36,148 bases of DNA from contig LFTI01000033.1 in the NCBI GenBank assembly GCA_001513285.1, positions 20,510 to 56,657 on the forward strand, written 5' to 3'. A program made the position numbers and the translations under genes. Shown here piece by piece: positions 27,176 through 35,969 of this stretch; within the stretch, counting starts at the first letter, position 1; each line of letters begins with the position of its first letter. The notes beneath the pieces were generated by a model. The model was not told the DNA's origin. It saw nothing but the letters and a program-made list of their open reading frames with translations, and searched no databases. This stretch comes from Rikenellaceae bacterium DTU049 (GTDB taxonomy: Bacteria > Bacteroidota > Bacteroidia > Bacteroidales > DTU049).

Positions 27176-28693
27176 ATGAATTCATTTACCTTGATAAATA
27201 AAATTTTTAAATCATATTTACAAAATTATTTTAATCTCAACAATGGTGAAGAAGGTAATCAACAATTAATATTTCGAAGATTAATGAAGCTCCTCTCCGA
27301 GACCAAATATGGTAAACAGTTTAATATTAATCCAAACATTAGTTATGAAGAATTCAAAAAGATAATACCGATAAATACATATGATGATTTAAAAGAGCAT
27401 ATATATGCCATGATGCATGGAGAAGCCGATGTATTGATACCAGGTAAAGTAGTTAATTTTGCTAAATCTAGTGGTACTACGTCTGATTTTAGTAAGTTCA
27501 TACCTATCACTGATGCTATGATGAAGGAAAATCATTTCGCTGGTGGTAGTATGATGGTTTATTATTATTTAAATGCTAATCCAAATTCTCAAATGCTGAA
27601 AGGGAAACATTTGGTTATTTTCGGTTCATTGGCAAAAGAAAATGATGTAACTAAGGGAGATCTGTCAGCACATATTTCTTTAAATTTACCTTATTTTGCT
27701 AAAATCAAACGTATTCCTTCTCCAGATTTGGTATGGGATAGTAAATGGGAGACTAAATTTAGGACTATTTCAAAAATTTCTGCTAATAAAAATGTAACTG
27801 CTATGTACGGAGTGCCCTCATGGTGCTTAAAATCTATTGAGCAAGTCTTATTATTGAAAAATGTTAATAATATTCATGATATTTGGCCTGATTTTGAAGT
27901 TTATTTTCATGGTGGTGTAAATATTGAACCTTATTTACCGCTATATAAACAAATTTTTAATGATAAACCACCAATTTTATGGGAAACATATAATGCTAGT
28001 GAAGGCTTTTTCGCTACTCAGGATACTTTAGTAAATAATGGTATGAGATTGCTAACTTCTATAGGTGTCTTTTATGAATTCATTGATTTTCAGGATTTTA
28101 TTTCTGATAAAATGAATGCCATAACATTGGACGAAGTAGAACTTAATAAAAACTACGTAATAGTTATATCTGCTCTGAATGGCTTGTGGAGGTATGTTGT
28201 TGGTGATGTTGTGCAGTTCACAACTTTGAATCCTTATAGACTAAAAATCGTTGGTCGTACTTCTCAGTATATTAATATTGCTGGTGAGGAAGTGATGATA
28301 GATAATATAGAAAAAGCTATTTTGCAAGCTTGCAAAATAGAGCATTGTTCTGTAAACGAATATACAGTTTTTGCTGATGGTCCTGATGAAAATAATAGAT
28401 TTTTTCATCATTGGATAATAGAATTTAATGAATCTCCTAATGATTTTATCTCTTTCAGAAATACTTTAGATGAACAGTTGCAAAGTATTAACTCAGATTA
28501 TAATGCTAAAAGATATAAAGACCTTATTCTAGCTCCTATACGCATTACTGTGGCTCCTAATAATACTTTCTATAATTGGCTAAAGAGTAAAGATAGATTA
28601 GGCGGTCAAAATAAAATACCTCGTGTAGCTAAAAATTATATGATGATCACTGAATTATTGAATATCATTGGTGATGATTATAAATTAATATGA
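27176..28693 (+). CDS. GH3-family acyl-adenylating enzyme
   Basis: A 505-residue member of the GH3 auxin-responsive family of the ANL adenylate-forming superfamily. Plant members join amino acids to carboxylic hormones; bacterial substrates are unknown. Motifs are SSGTTSDFSKFIP (ATP phosphate loop, about residue 100), YNASEGFFA (adenine-binding, about 275) and WRYVVGDVVQF with GRTSQYINIAGEE in the hinge and C-terminal region. The ATG at 27176 is set by the promoter position. Its stop overlaps the start of the next gene as ATGA, so the following exported protein is translationally coupled to it. Confidence 0.92.
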   Translation: MNSFTLINKIFKSYLQNYFNLNNGEEGNQQLIFRRLMKLLSETKYGKQFNINPNISYEEFKKIIPINTYDDLKEHIYAMMHGEADVLIPGKVVNFAKSSGTTSDFSKFIPITDAMMKENHFAGGSMMVYYYLNANPNSQMLKGKHLVIFGSLAKENDVTKGDLSAHISLNLPYFAKIKRIPSPDLVWDSKWETKFRTISKISANKNVTAMYGVPSWCLKSIEQVLLLKNVNNIHDIWPDFEVYFHGGVNIEPYLPLYKQIFNDKPPILWETYNASEGFFATQDTLVNNGMRLLTSIGVFYEFIDFQDFISDKMNAITLDEVELNKNYVIVISALNGLWRYVVGDVVQFTTLNPYRLKIVGRTSQYINIAGEEVMIDNIEKAILQACKIEHCSVNEYTVFADGPDENNRFFHHWIIEFNESPNDFISFRNTLDEQLQSINSDYNAKRYKDLILAPIRITVAPNNTFYNWLKSKDRLGGQNKIPRVAKNYMMITELLNIIGDDYKLI

Positions 28694-29493
28694 AATATAA
28701 ATTTTGGGGATTGTTTTTTTTAATTTTTTCTCCGATTTTCATCTTTTCGCAAGTGAGATTAGAGCTAATAGATAGTGTAAATATCCAAGCTGATATATCT
28801 AAAGTTTTACCTATTGATAGTGATTTTTTGATTGGAGTGACCATAGATGGTAGATTATGTAAATGGAAAATCGAAAATAACAATCTATCAATTATTTCTA
28901 GTGAATTTATAAATAGCAGTACTGATAATTTGTTTTTTATTTCACCATTTAAAATTGGCATTTTTTTACCCGAAGCAAATAATATTAAAATTTATGATAA
29001 TAATTTACAATTATTGAGCTTTCTATCTTTGAATAATATTATCAATGCACCTGTGAAAAAAGTATTTGCTGGCAATAATGAAAGTTTTATAATTTGGGAT
29101 AATAATAATGAACTCACAAATATTTCATATCAAGGAAATAAAATTTGGACTTATGATTTGAAAACATTCGGATTGAATGAAATAATTGATCTGAATGTAG
29201 AAATTTTAGGTAATAATATTGCTGTTTTATTACCAGGTAAATTATTAATAATCTTCAGCCCAGATATGGTGCCATTACAGATAATGGAAACAAATTTCTA
29301 TGCGATTAAATTTATTGCGAATTATTTATTAGCAATAGAAAATCAACGAATTCTAGAGCTATTACGCTTAAAAGATTTTATGCCAGTATATATAACTACC
29401 CTTAGTGAATCAACTAAAAGTATAGAATGTAATAAAAATATTGTAACTACTCTGACCGATAATAAGATTTATATTTGGGAATATAAAAATTAA
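28690..29493 (+). CDS. Exported beta-propeller-like protein of unknown function
   Basis: A 267-residue protein with a signal peptide (about 1-20, ending FIFSQ), so it is periplasmic or surface-exposed. The mature part is made of short repeats that read like propeller blades ending in a Trp/Tyr strand (GRLCKWKIENNN, NIKIYDNNLQLLS, ESFIIWDNNNELT, NKIWTYDLKTF, DNKIYIWEYKN). This is suggestive of a WD40-like fold, but too divergent for a family name. The ATGA overlap with the GH3-family gene implies a shared operon and perhaps a shared pathway. No terminator hairpin is visible after it. Confidence 0.7.
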   Translation: MKYKFWGLFFLIFSPIFIFSQVRLELIDSVNIQADISKVLPIDSDFLIGVTIDGRLCKWKIENNNLSIISSEFINSSTDNLFFISPFKIGIFLPEANNIKIYDNNLQLLSFLSLNNIINAPVKKVFAGNNESFIIWDNNNELTNISYQGNKIWTYDLKTFGLNEIIDLNVEILGNNIAVLLPGKLLIIFSPDMVPLQIMETNFYAIKFIANYLLAIENQRILELLRLKDFMPVYITTLSESTKSIECNKNIVTTLTDNKIYIWEYKN

Positions 29494-29697
29494 AAGTTTC
29501 TCACAAATATTATTTAACCCAACCTCAATATATAAAAATTTTAGTATTGATTCTTTGCTATTATTCTCGTTTAATGAATATTTATAAATGAATTAACAGT
29601 AAAAAGAGTAATTTTATTGTCTTAATTAGTAAAACACAGTTTTAAATAGTTTAAATATTTTGCTTATAACTCATCACTTATAACCTTTTCTCACAAT

Positions 29698-29775
29698 CTC
29701 CTCGTCACCCAGTCACCTCGTCTCCCCGTCTCCCCATCTCCCAGTCACCCTGTCACCAAGTCTCCTCATCTCTAA
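29698..29775. repeat. C/T-rich degenerate tandem repeat
   Basis: Imperfect units of about 8-9 bases alternate between CAGTCACC, CGTCTCCC and CATCTCC. The block is the reverse-complement type of the G/A-rich block at 4284-4330. It lies in the 337-base gap (29494-29830) between the convergent propeller-like gene and the 533-residue surface protein gene; the rest of the gap is AT-rich with no gene or clear terminator. Confidence 0.6.
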
Positions 29776-29830
29776 TCCTCACTTATTACCTATCACTAAT
29801 CTCTAATTACCTATGTTCCAAAATATTTAT

Positions 29831-31432
29831 TTATTCTATATATGCTCTAAAGTGGCTACCTTCTTTAATATAAGTGCCAGATTTTAGAATTATTTTTTCT
29901 TTAGCATGCATATTTACTGTAATGCCAGACTCTACGATGAATTTATTATCAGTAATTATTGGATCAGCAAATGATTTGTCATTTTCAATATGTAAATAAT
30001 CATATTGTTGTGGTGCAATAGTTAGTGTATCTTTAGCAAAAAAATCCTGATCATACACTATGTGTCTATTATACAATGTAAGATTAAATACTTCTTTTTC
30101 CCAATGAGCTTTCACTATTTCAGCTTGTCCTTTTATAGAAAAACCACCATTGAAATATGGCATTTTAGGTATTTGTGAATTTTTTGAAATGTATTTTTGA
30201 TAAAAATTCAGAACTATGTCATAAACATTAGGTTCTGTAGCAGTGGTATCAGCACCATCATAAATATACAAAGGAATATAATTTAATGCTGCATAATCCA
30301 ATTTATATTGTGGATAAACTAGATTATCAGTGCCCATTACAGATCTATAAAATCCTCCCTTACCATCATAAATATGCTTAGTAAACATATTCCTCAGTCT
30401 TACCATATCATCGAAATCTAATGATGTGTTTGGTAAATATTTATAATAATCCATCAAAAATTCTATAACTGGCACTGCATGACTAATATCCTCGATGTAT
30501 TTAGTATAACCATCTAAGCTTTTACTACGTATTATACAATAATGATATGGTGTATACCAACCCAAATGATACCACCAGTATGAGTTGTCATTAGTTAAGA
30601 TAAAAAGGGGGGCCTTATAGTTTTTTAATTTACAATAATCAAAAAATTGAATATTAGATTGTAGTAAATTATCAATAATTTTGGCCTTTGCTATATATGA
30701 GCTATCATTAGTACATAATCCCAAATAAAGTAGAGCTCTGCTAAAGCCAGCTTGCATATTGATTTCTGCAGCTTTATTTATATTTGGAGATTTAGTAAAT
30801 GCGCAATTATCATTCCAGTAACCATTATTTATGTACCAATCGAGCGTTTCTATCAGTTTATCTGTTAACCATTTAGTATATTGTCCAAAAGTATTAAAAA
30901 CTATGTTAAATTTATTACAATAATTGGATTGTGGAAAATATTTTTCAGCTTTTAATTCATCAAATTGATAAATGGGCTCATTTATAAGACTGGGTTCTTC
31001 GAATTCAATAAAATATACAAATCTAGATAATGTAGCTAATATTATGCCATCCAGATAAATCATTGGATCAAAAGACCATCTAGGGGCTTTTGTGCTATCT
31101 AAACTATGGTCTGGACGTTCCTCGATGATACATAGTGATTGGAATAAAAATTTATACAAATAAGCTTTATCTTTTGTAGTTTCATACATTGTAATATAAC
31201 TTTCTAAAATCCTCGCAATACCTTCTCCAAAAGTAGTTATCGTGTTTATATCATTTTTTGTGTGATTAGTATCAAAATCTTTTGTGTAATATTTATTCTG
31301 TGGAGAATAGTTATTAACCATTATAGTACTAAATAAATCATACTCTTCTTTTACTCTCAAAGATTGATAATCTTGGGCGATTATATCTGATACAATTATT
31401 AATAAAAAAGTAAATAAATATATTTTTTTCAT
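29831..31432 (-). CDS. Exported six-hairpin-like protein of unknown function
   Basis: A 533-residue exported protein with a signal peptide (about 1-19, ending IIAQ). Its helical body is rich in Trp, Tyr and paired helices (WSFDPMIYLDGIILATLSRF, TKWLTDKLIETLDWYINNGY, NMQAGFSRALLYLG, DISHAVPVIEFLMDYYKYL). This resembles the (alpha/alpha)6 toroid of glycosidases, polysaccharide lyases and epimerases. The last 45 residues (VESGITVNMHAKEKIILKSG ... GSHFRAYIE) match a beta-module often found at the C-terminus of Bacteroidota surface proteins. It lies 7 bases after the coiled-coil gene, so they form one operon. No catalytic residue can be named. Confidence 0.65.
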   Translation of the reverse strand: MKKIYLFTFLLIIVSDIIAQDYQSLRVKEEYDLFSTIMVNNYSPQNKYYTKDFDTNHTKNDINTITTFGEGIARILESYITMYETTKDKAYLYKFLFQSLCIIEERPDHSLDSTKAPRWSFDPMIYLDGIILATLSRFVYFIEFEEPSLINEPIYQFDELKAEKYFPQSNYCNKFNIVFNTFGQYTKWLTDKLIETLDWYINNGYWNDNCAFTKSPNINKAAEINMQAGFSRALLYLGLCTNDSSYIAKAKIIDNLLQSNIQFFDYCKLKNYKAPLFILTNDNSYWWYHLGWYTPYHYCIIRSKSLDGYTKYIEDISHAVPVIEFLMDYYKYLPNTSLDFDDMVRLRNMFTKHIYDGKGGFYRSVMGTDNLVYPQYKLDYAALNYIPLYIYDGADTTATEPNVYDIVLNFYQKYISKNSQIPKMPYFNGGFSIKGQAEIVKAHWEKEVFNLTLYNRHIVYDQDFFAKDTLTIAPQQYDYLHIENDKSFADPIITDNKFIVESGITVNMHAKEKIILKSGTYIKEGSHFRAYIE

Positions 31433-31439
31433 TAATAAA

Positions 31440-32009
31440 TTATTGGTTTTTTATCTTTTCTTTTAACTGTTTATTTTCTTCTTCCAGTAGCTGTATTCTT
31501 TTCTCCATCTGCTCTATGTAAAGGTAGAGCTCTTCTATGTTTCTCACTAAACCACTAATAGTTTCTGAAATTTGAAGTCCGTTAGAGTTAATTTCATCTT
31601 TAGATGGTATGTAGGGTAAATGTTTTTGTGATTTTATTAATTCTAATCTTGTATTAAATAATTGCAAATTATAATCAGGATTAAATACGAAATCTGGCCA
31701 TTTATCCAGTGAATCTATTTTTTCAACAATTATTTCTTTAGTTGCTCTAATGCTACCATGCACATCTAGCTTATACTTTGGAGATGTCGTGCTAATGCCC
31801 ACATTACCATCTGGTGTTATTCTCATCCATTCATTATTATTTGATTTTAAAATGAAAGCTTGTGTGTTTGTAGTACCAATAAAATCTGATGAGCTAGCGA
31901 TATTACCATTTGTCAACCAGCTCTTAGTCTGTTGAGCAAAACAATTTTGATAATTTACCATCATAAATAATACCAAAATAAAGATAAATTTTTTCGAATT
32001 AAACATCAT
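31440..32009 (-). CDS. Exported coiled-coil protein with a tail-fibre-like domain
   Basis: A 189-residue exported protein. The signal peptide ends near residue 25 (NCFAQ). The middle has WMRITPDGNVGISTTSP and YKLDVHGSIRATKEIIVEKI, a repeat pattern common in tail-fibre and endosialidase-chaperone-type proteins. PSKDEINSNGLQISETISG leads into a C-terminal coiled coil (about 150-187, LYIEQMEKRIQLLEEENKQL) likely to trimerise. No autoproteolytic chaperone domain is present; it is too short. ATG codons at 32007 and 32004 are equivalent starts. It is followed after 7 bases by the six-hairpin-like gene and preceded by the large adhesin, all on the minus strand. Confidence 0.7.
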   Translation of the reverse strand: MMFNSKKFIFILVLFMMVNYQNCFAQQTKSWLTNGNIASSSDFIGTTNTQAFILKSNNNEWMRITPDGNVGISTTSPKYKLDVHGSIRATKEIIVEKIDSLDKWPDFVFNPDYNLQLFNTRLELIKSQKHLPYIPSKDEINSNGLQISETISGLVRNIEELYLYIEQMEKRIQLLEEENKQLKEKIKNQ

Positions 32010-32125
32010 AAATAAAATTTTGAAATAAAAGTAATAAATAGTTTTGAAATAAAAATTTCACTTTAGATAAAAAATTAATAAGAGGTATTATATTTGTTAT
32101 TACTTAGAAGTAAAAGAACATTCTA

Positions 32126-34684
32126 TCAAAAACGCTGTATTATCAAAGGCTTAATGACATTTTTATTTTCTAATTTTATATTAATATTATAATAACCTTC
32201 GGGTAAGTTGCTAATATTGATTTGTTGAACATTATAATATGTAGCTACAATTCTTCCTATGGCATCACTTATTACAATTTCAGAAATATTTTTGTCAGAT
32301 TTAATGAAAATAATCTCATCTGCTGGATTAGGATAAATAACCAGATTATCAGTATTATAAAATTGTATACTCACATTATCAATAGTGATGGTATCAGATG
32401 GAGCCGACGGACAACCATTTATAGTTACTATTACGAAATAGGAACCATTCTGTGATACAGTATATAATTGATTGGTTGCATTTGGAATAGGCCCATTGAG
32501 ATTGTACCATTGATTACCAGTTAGAGAGCTAGATTTCAGAACAATATTCGGATAGGTACTAATTTGTGTAATAGTAGGTGTATCAGGTATTGGATAAACA
32601 GCTACAGTAACTGTTGCAGTCGCCGAACAATCATTGAGAGTTCCTGTAACAGTATATGTATGAGCTCCCCAGCCAGTAGGAGAAACAGTTATCTGGTTAC
32701 TTGTAGACACTCCAGTGCTCCATTGATATGTTTGTGCCCCATCAGCAGTCAATACACTACTTCCACTTTCGCAAATTGTATATGGATTGGCTACAACACT
32801 CAAATTTGGAGATGGTTTAACTGTAATTGTAATTGCATCTGTACTACTACAGGCGTTTGAAGTGCCTGTTACAGTATATGTAGTTGTACTAGTAGGAGAT
32901 ACTGTAACTTGACTGCTAGGTAGCAAACCACCACTCCACAAATATGTATCTGCTCCAGAGGCCGTCAATGTTACTACATCACCACTACAAATAATAGTAG
33001 CACTAGCACTAATATCAACTGGTGGAGCTGGAGAGACAACAATAGTTATGCTATCAGTGTCACTACATCCGATGTCATTATAACCAGTTACTATATATGT
33101 AGTTGTACTATCAGGAGATACGCTTATCGTACCAGGTATTATGCCTGTTTGTCCACTACTCCATAAGTAACTAACAGCACCAGAAGCTATCAAAGTAGTA
33201 CTGCTACCTTCACAAATGCTATCGTTCAATGTAAAAATACTAACGTCTGGCGTAGGTAATACAGTAATAGTAATAGACCTAGTACCAGAGCATCCATTTT
33301 TTGTTCCAGTAACATAATATGTAGTAGTAGTAGATGGAGTAACTGTAATACTCGAACTAGTAGCTCCTGTGTTCCATTGGTAGCTATCAGCCCATTCTGC
33401 TGTTATAACAGAGCTATCACCCATACACACATTTTGTGGATTTGCTGTAACATTTATAGATAAATGATCATCAATAACAACCGTTATTTCTGCGGAGCTT
33501 GTCAATCCATTTTTTGTTCCAGTAACGCTATATGTAGTAGTGGTAGATGGAGTAACTGTAATACTCGAACTAGTAGCACCTGTACTCCATTCATAGCTAT
33601 CTACACCAGAAGCAGTGAGTATACTGCTAAGTCCTGGACATATTGTATCTGGAGCTGCTTCTACTGCCACAGATGGATAGTTAACTATTACATCTTTATT
33701 GCCTACTTGTTCACATCTATTCCATAAACCATACATTGTATATAATTTCACATTATATGTGCCTGAATCAGAATAATTATACGTATGATTGGCTTGCCAA
33801 ATTAAATTACTACCATCATCCATATCCCAAGAATAAGTAGAATCATTAGTTGTTAAATTAAAATAATCTCTAAATGCTTCATAATTTAATGTATGAGAAT
33901 TTATAATATATGCGGGAGTTGAATTAGCAGTAAATTCAATATCTTCATCAATTGCTACAATTGGTGGATTAGGATTGGTAATAAAATCGGAATTTACAGA
34001 ATATGTAATCACAGGCGAAATAAGTGCATCAAAATCTTGCCCATAGGCTACCTCATTGGTATACCAATCTAATCCATTAGATCCATTATAATAAATATAT
34101 GATAATCCTTCTCCGTATGTAGTAGCAGTAGCATTATTATAACCAATATTTAGTATTTTACCAGAAGTATTATTTTCTATGACTACAGCAAAATTCCCTG
34201 AAACTGATACTGGCGTTAAAAAAAGTGCATTGATTCTTTTGAGTGTTCCACCAGTAACTATTGCAATAGTTGGAGTAATAGTACTTATAGCAGTTGTAGG
34301 TTTGTTATTATTATCTACCTCATAAATATAAACATTTACATTAATTATATCAAACAAACCACTAGGATTTAAAACATTCCCATAAAAAGTCACCCCACTA
34401 ATTGTAATCGTACCATTGTTTATATATGCCTGAGATTGTTTTTCTAAATACTCTAATTCTCCAGTATTTATTATACTATTTCCAAGTATATTTTCTTTTA
34501 ATAAAGGATATAGCAAAGTATCAACTATCTCATCATCACATGGCGATAATGATCTATTAACATTTGCATAATTATTCATATTCAAAGTGAATATATCATC
34601 ACTTAATTGCTTTGCAACTTTGTTTTGTCCCAAAACACTAATTGCAGCTAATATAACTAAACCGAATAAATAAAATTTTCTCAT
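32126..34684 (-). CDS. Large T9SS-secreted adhesin with PKD and tandem Ig-like modules
   Basis: An 852-residue exported protein with a signal peptide (about 1-19). An N-terminal beta domain (about 85-230) is followed by a PKD module (YSWDMDDGSNLIWQANHTYN, about 235-340). Then come five tandem Ig-like repeats of about 70-80 residues with the pattern IC.G, TASGADTYLWS, TTTYTVTGT and NGCS. A sixth is degenerate (NQWYNLNGPIPNATNQLYTV). A T9SS type A sorting domain closes the protein (VIYPNPADEIIFIKS ... ISDAIGRIV ... LPEGYYNI). Paired Cys residues suggest one disulfide per repeat, but the first repeat reads NGL where the others have NGC or a near equivalent. Its promoter is at 34701-34730. Export by the T9SS with PorU/PorV is expected. 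Confidence 0.85.
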   Translation of the reverse strand: MRKFYLFGLVILAAISVLGQNKVAKQLSDDIFTLNMNNYANVNRSLSPCDDEIVDTLLYPLLKENILGNSIINTGELEYLEKQSQAYINNGTITISGVTFYGNVLNPSGLFDIINVNVYIYEVDNNNKPTTAISTITPTIAIVTGGTLKRINALFLTPVSVSGNFAVVIENNTSGKILNIGYNNATATTYGEGLSYIYYNGSNGLDWYTNEVAYGQDFDALISPVITYSVNSDFITNPNPPIVAIDEDIEFTANSTPAYIINSHTLNYEAFRDYFNLTTNDSTYSWDMDDGSNLIWQANHTYNYSDSGTYNVKLYTMYGLWNRCEQVGNKDVIVNYPSVAVEAAPDTICPGLSSILTASGVDSYEWSTGATSSSITVTPSTTTTYSVTGTKNGLTSSAEITVVIDDHLSINVTANPQNVCMGDSSVITAEWADSYQWNTGATSSSITVTPSTTTTYYVTGTKNGCSGTRSITITVLPTPDVSIFTLNDSICEGSSTTLIASGAVSYLWSSGQTGIIPGTISVSPDSTTTYIVTGYNDIGCSDTDSITIVVSPAPPVDISASATIICSGDVVTLTASGADTYLWSGGLLPSSQVTVSPTSTTTYTVTGTSNACSSTDAITITVKPSPNLSVVANPYTICESGSSVLTADGAQTYQWSTGVSTSNQITVSPTGWGAHTYTVTGTLNDCSATATVTVAVYPIPDTPTITQISTYPNIVLKSSSLTGNQWYNLNGPIPNATNQLYTVSQNGSYFVIVTINGCPSAPSDTITIDNVSIQFYNTDNLVIYPNPADEIIFIKSDKNISEIVISDAIGRIVATYYNVQQINISNLPEGYYNINIKLENKNVIKPLIIQRF

Positions 34685-34700
34685 AACTTTAACTTTTTTG

Positions 34701-34730
34701 CAAATATATAAAAAATATTTTTATAATCAA
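34701..34730 (-). promoter_or_regulatory. Promoter of the T9SS adhesin gene
   Basis: On the minus strand, TTG (34728-34730) and TATATTTG (34701-34708) are 19 bases apart, a good Bacteroidota -33/-7 pair, 16 bases before the ATG. It lies back to back with the gcvH promoter. Confidence 0.6.
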
Positions 34731-34736
34731 TAAAAA

Positions 34737-34768
34737 TTTGTTAGTTTTAAAACTTTAATATAATTTTG
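34737..34768 (+). promoter_or_regulatory. gcvH promoter, Bacteroidota type
   Basis: TTTG (34737-34740) and TAATTTTG (34761-34768) are separated by exactly 20 bases. The ATG is 25 bases downstream. It is divergent from the adhesin promoter. Confidence 0.65.
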
Positions 34769-34793
34769 TACATAATTTTTTAAATATATAATT

Positions 34794-35171
34794 ATGAATA
34801 TTAAAGAAAATTTAAAGTACGCAAAAACGCACGAATGGGTTAGAGTAGATGGCGATTATGCATATATTGGAATTAGTGATTTTGCACAATCAGAGCTTGG
34901 TGATATAGTATATGTAGACGTTCCTACTTTAGGAGAAAAGCTTTCTAGCGGAGATGTATTTGCTACTATTGAAGCTGTGAAAACAGTAAGTGATGCGTAT
35001 CTACCTATAAGTGGAGAAGTTATAGAATTTAATGAAGCTTTAGCTACTAATCCAGAATTAATAAATAAAGACCCTTATGGAGAGGGTTGGATAGTAAAGG
35101 TAAAAATGACTAATCCTGCTGAGCTAGATAATTTATTATCTGCAGATGATTATAAAGCTGCGATAATGTAA
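34794..35171 (+). CDS. gcvH: Glycine cleavage system H protein
   Basis: Carries the lipoyl arm that shuttles the aminomethyl group between the P, T and L proteins of glycine cleavage. The lipoylated Lys63 sits in TIEAVKTVSDAYLPISGE. The N-terminal YAKTHEWVRV and the C-terminal NKDPYGEGWIVKVK and LLSADDYKA blocks are canonical. It has 125 residues, normal length. No gcvP or gcvT gene is adjacent. The tonB gene lies 63 bases downstream on the same strand and could share its promoter. Confidence 0.97.
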   Translation: MNIKENLKYAKTHEWVRVDGDYAYIGISDFAQSELGDIVYVDVPTLGEKLSSGDVFATIEAVKTVSDAYLPISGEVIEFNEALATNPELINKDPYGEGWIVKVKMTNPAELDNLLSADDYKAAIM

Positions 35172-35234
35172 TTATTTTAAATAGTAACAATTTAATAAAA
35201 ATTACGTATATATAAAAAACAAAAAGGATTTATT

Positions 35235-35915
35235 ATGGAAACTAAAAAAAATCCAAAAAAAGATTTAAATCGTCAAAGGACATTGTTCTTACAGATAGGT
35301 TTAGTTTTTGCTTTAACTGTAGTATTGGTAGCTTTCGAATGGAGAACTTATGAGAAAAGTGAATTTACTTTAGCTAGTAGTGGTCCAGTTCAGATAGATG
35401 AAGAAATGGTACAAATCACACAACAAGAACAGCCTCCAGAACCCCCTAAAGCTCCAGAAGTAACAACTATATTAGAAATAGTCGATGATGATGTAGAAGT
35501 AGAAGATGAGATTAATGTTGATATAGAAGCAAGAGCTGATCAGGCTGCCCAAGCATATGTGCCTGTAATAACTGAAGATGAACCAGAGCCTATAGAAGAG
35601 GAAATTTTTACTTTTGTCGAAGAATATCCAGAATTCCCTGGTGGAGACAGGGCTCTAAGGGAATATGTTTTGAATAATATAAAATATCCAGAAGTAGCAC
35701 GTACAAGTGGTATTACTGGTACTGTTTATGTACAATTTGTTGTTGAAAAAGATGGTAGTATTAGTGATGTTAAAGTTGTTAGAGGTATTGGTGGTGGCTG
35801 TGATGAAGAGGCTGTTAGAGTAGTAAAATCTATGCCTAAATGGAAACCAGGTAAACAAAGAGGACAACCTGTGCGTGTATATTTCACATTACCTATTGAG
35901 TTTAAGCTTATGTAA
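35235..35915 (+). CDS. tonB: TonB-family energy transducer
   Basis: Couples the inner-membrane proton motive force to outer-membrane receptors such as the one at 20096. A cytoplasmic basic start (METKKNPKKDLNRQRT) is followed by one membrane helix (about 18-35). A Pro/Glu-rich periplasmic spacer follows (QQEQPPEPPKAPEV, EDEPEPIEEE). The TonB C-terminal domain (about 130-226) has EYPEFPGGDRALREYVLNNI, the YP motif, GTVYVQFVVEKDGSISDVKV and the WKPGKQRGQPVRVYFTLPI end. An AAGGA run 8 bases before the ATG is one of the few Shine-Dalgarno-like sites in the window. ExbB/ExbD genes are not present here. Confidence 0.93.
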   Translation: METKKNPKKDLNRQRTLFLQIGLVFALTVVLVAFEWRTYEKSEFTLASSGPVQIDEEMVQITQQEQPPEPPKAPEVTTILEIVDDDVEVEDEINVDIEARADQAAQAYVPVITEDEPEPIEEEIFTFVEEYPEFPGGDRALREYVLNNIKYPEVARTSGITGTVYVQFVVEKDGSISDVKVVRGIGGGCDEEAVRVVKSMPKWKPGKQRGQPVRVYFTLPIEFKLM

Positions 35916-35969
35916 CATGTTCTAATATGATAATAAATAATTAATTATAATCTATTCAATATTTTCGAG

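Noticed and set aside
32222-33727. Several Ser/Cys-rich open frames on the plus strand within the adhesin gene
   Set aside because: They are antisense shadows of the Ig-like repeats on the minus strand; composition follows the repeat DNA.
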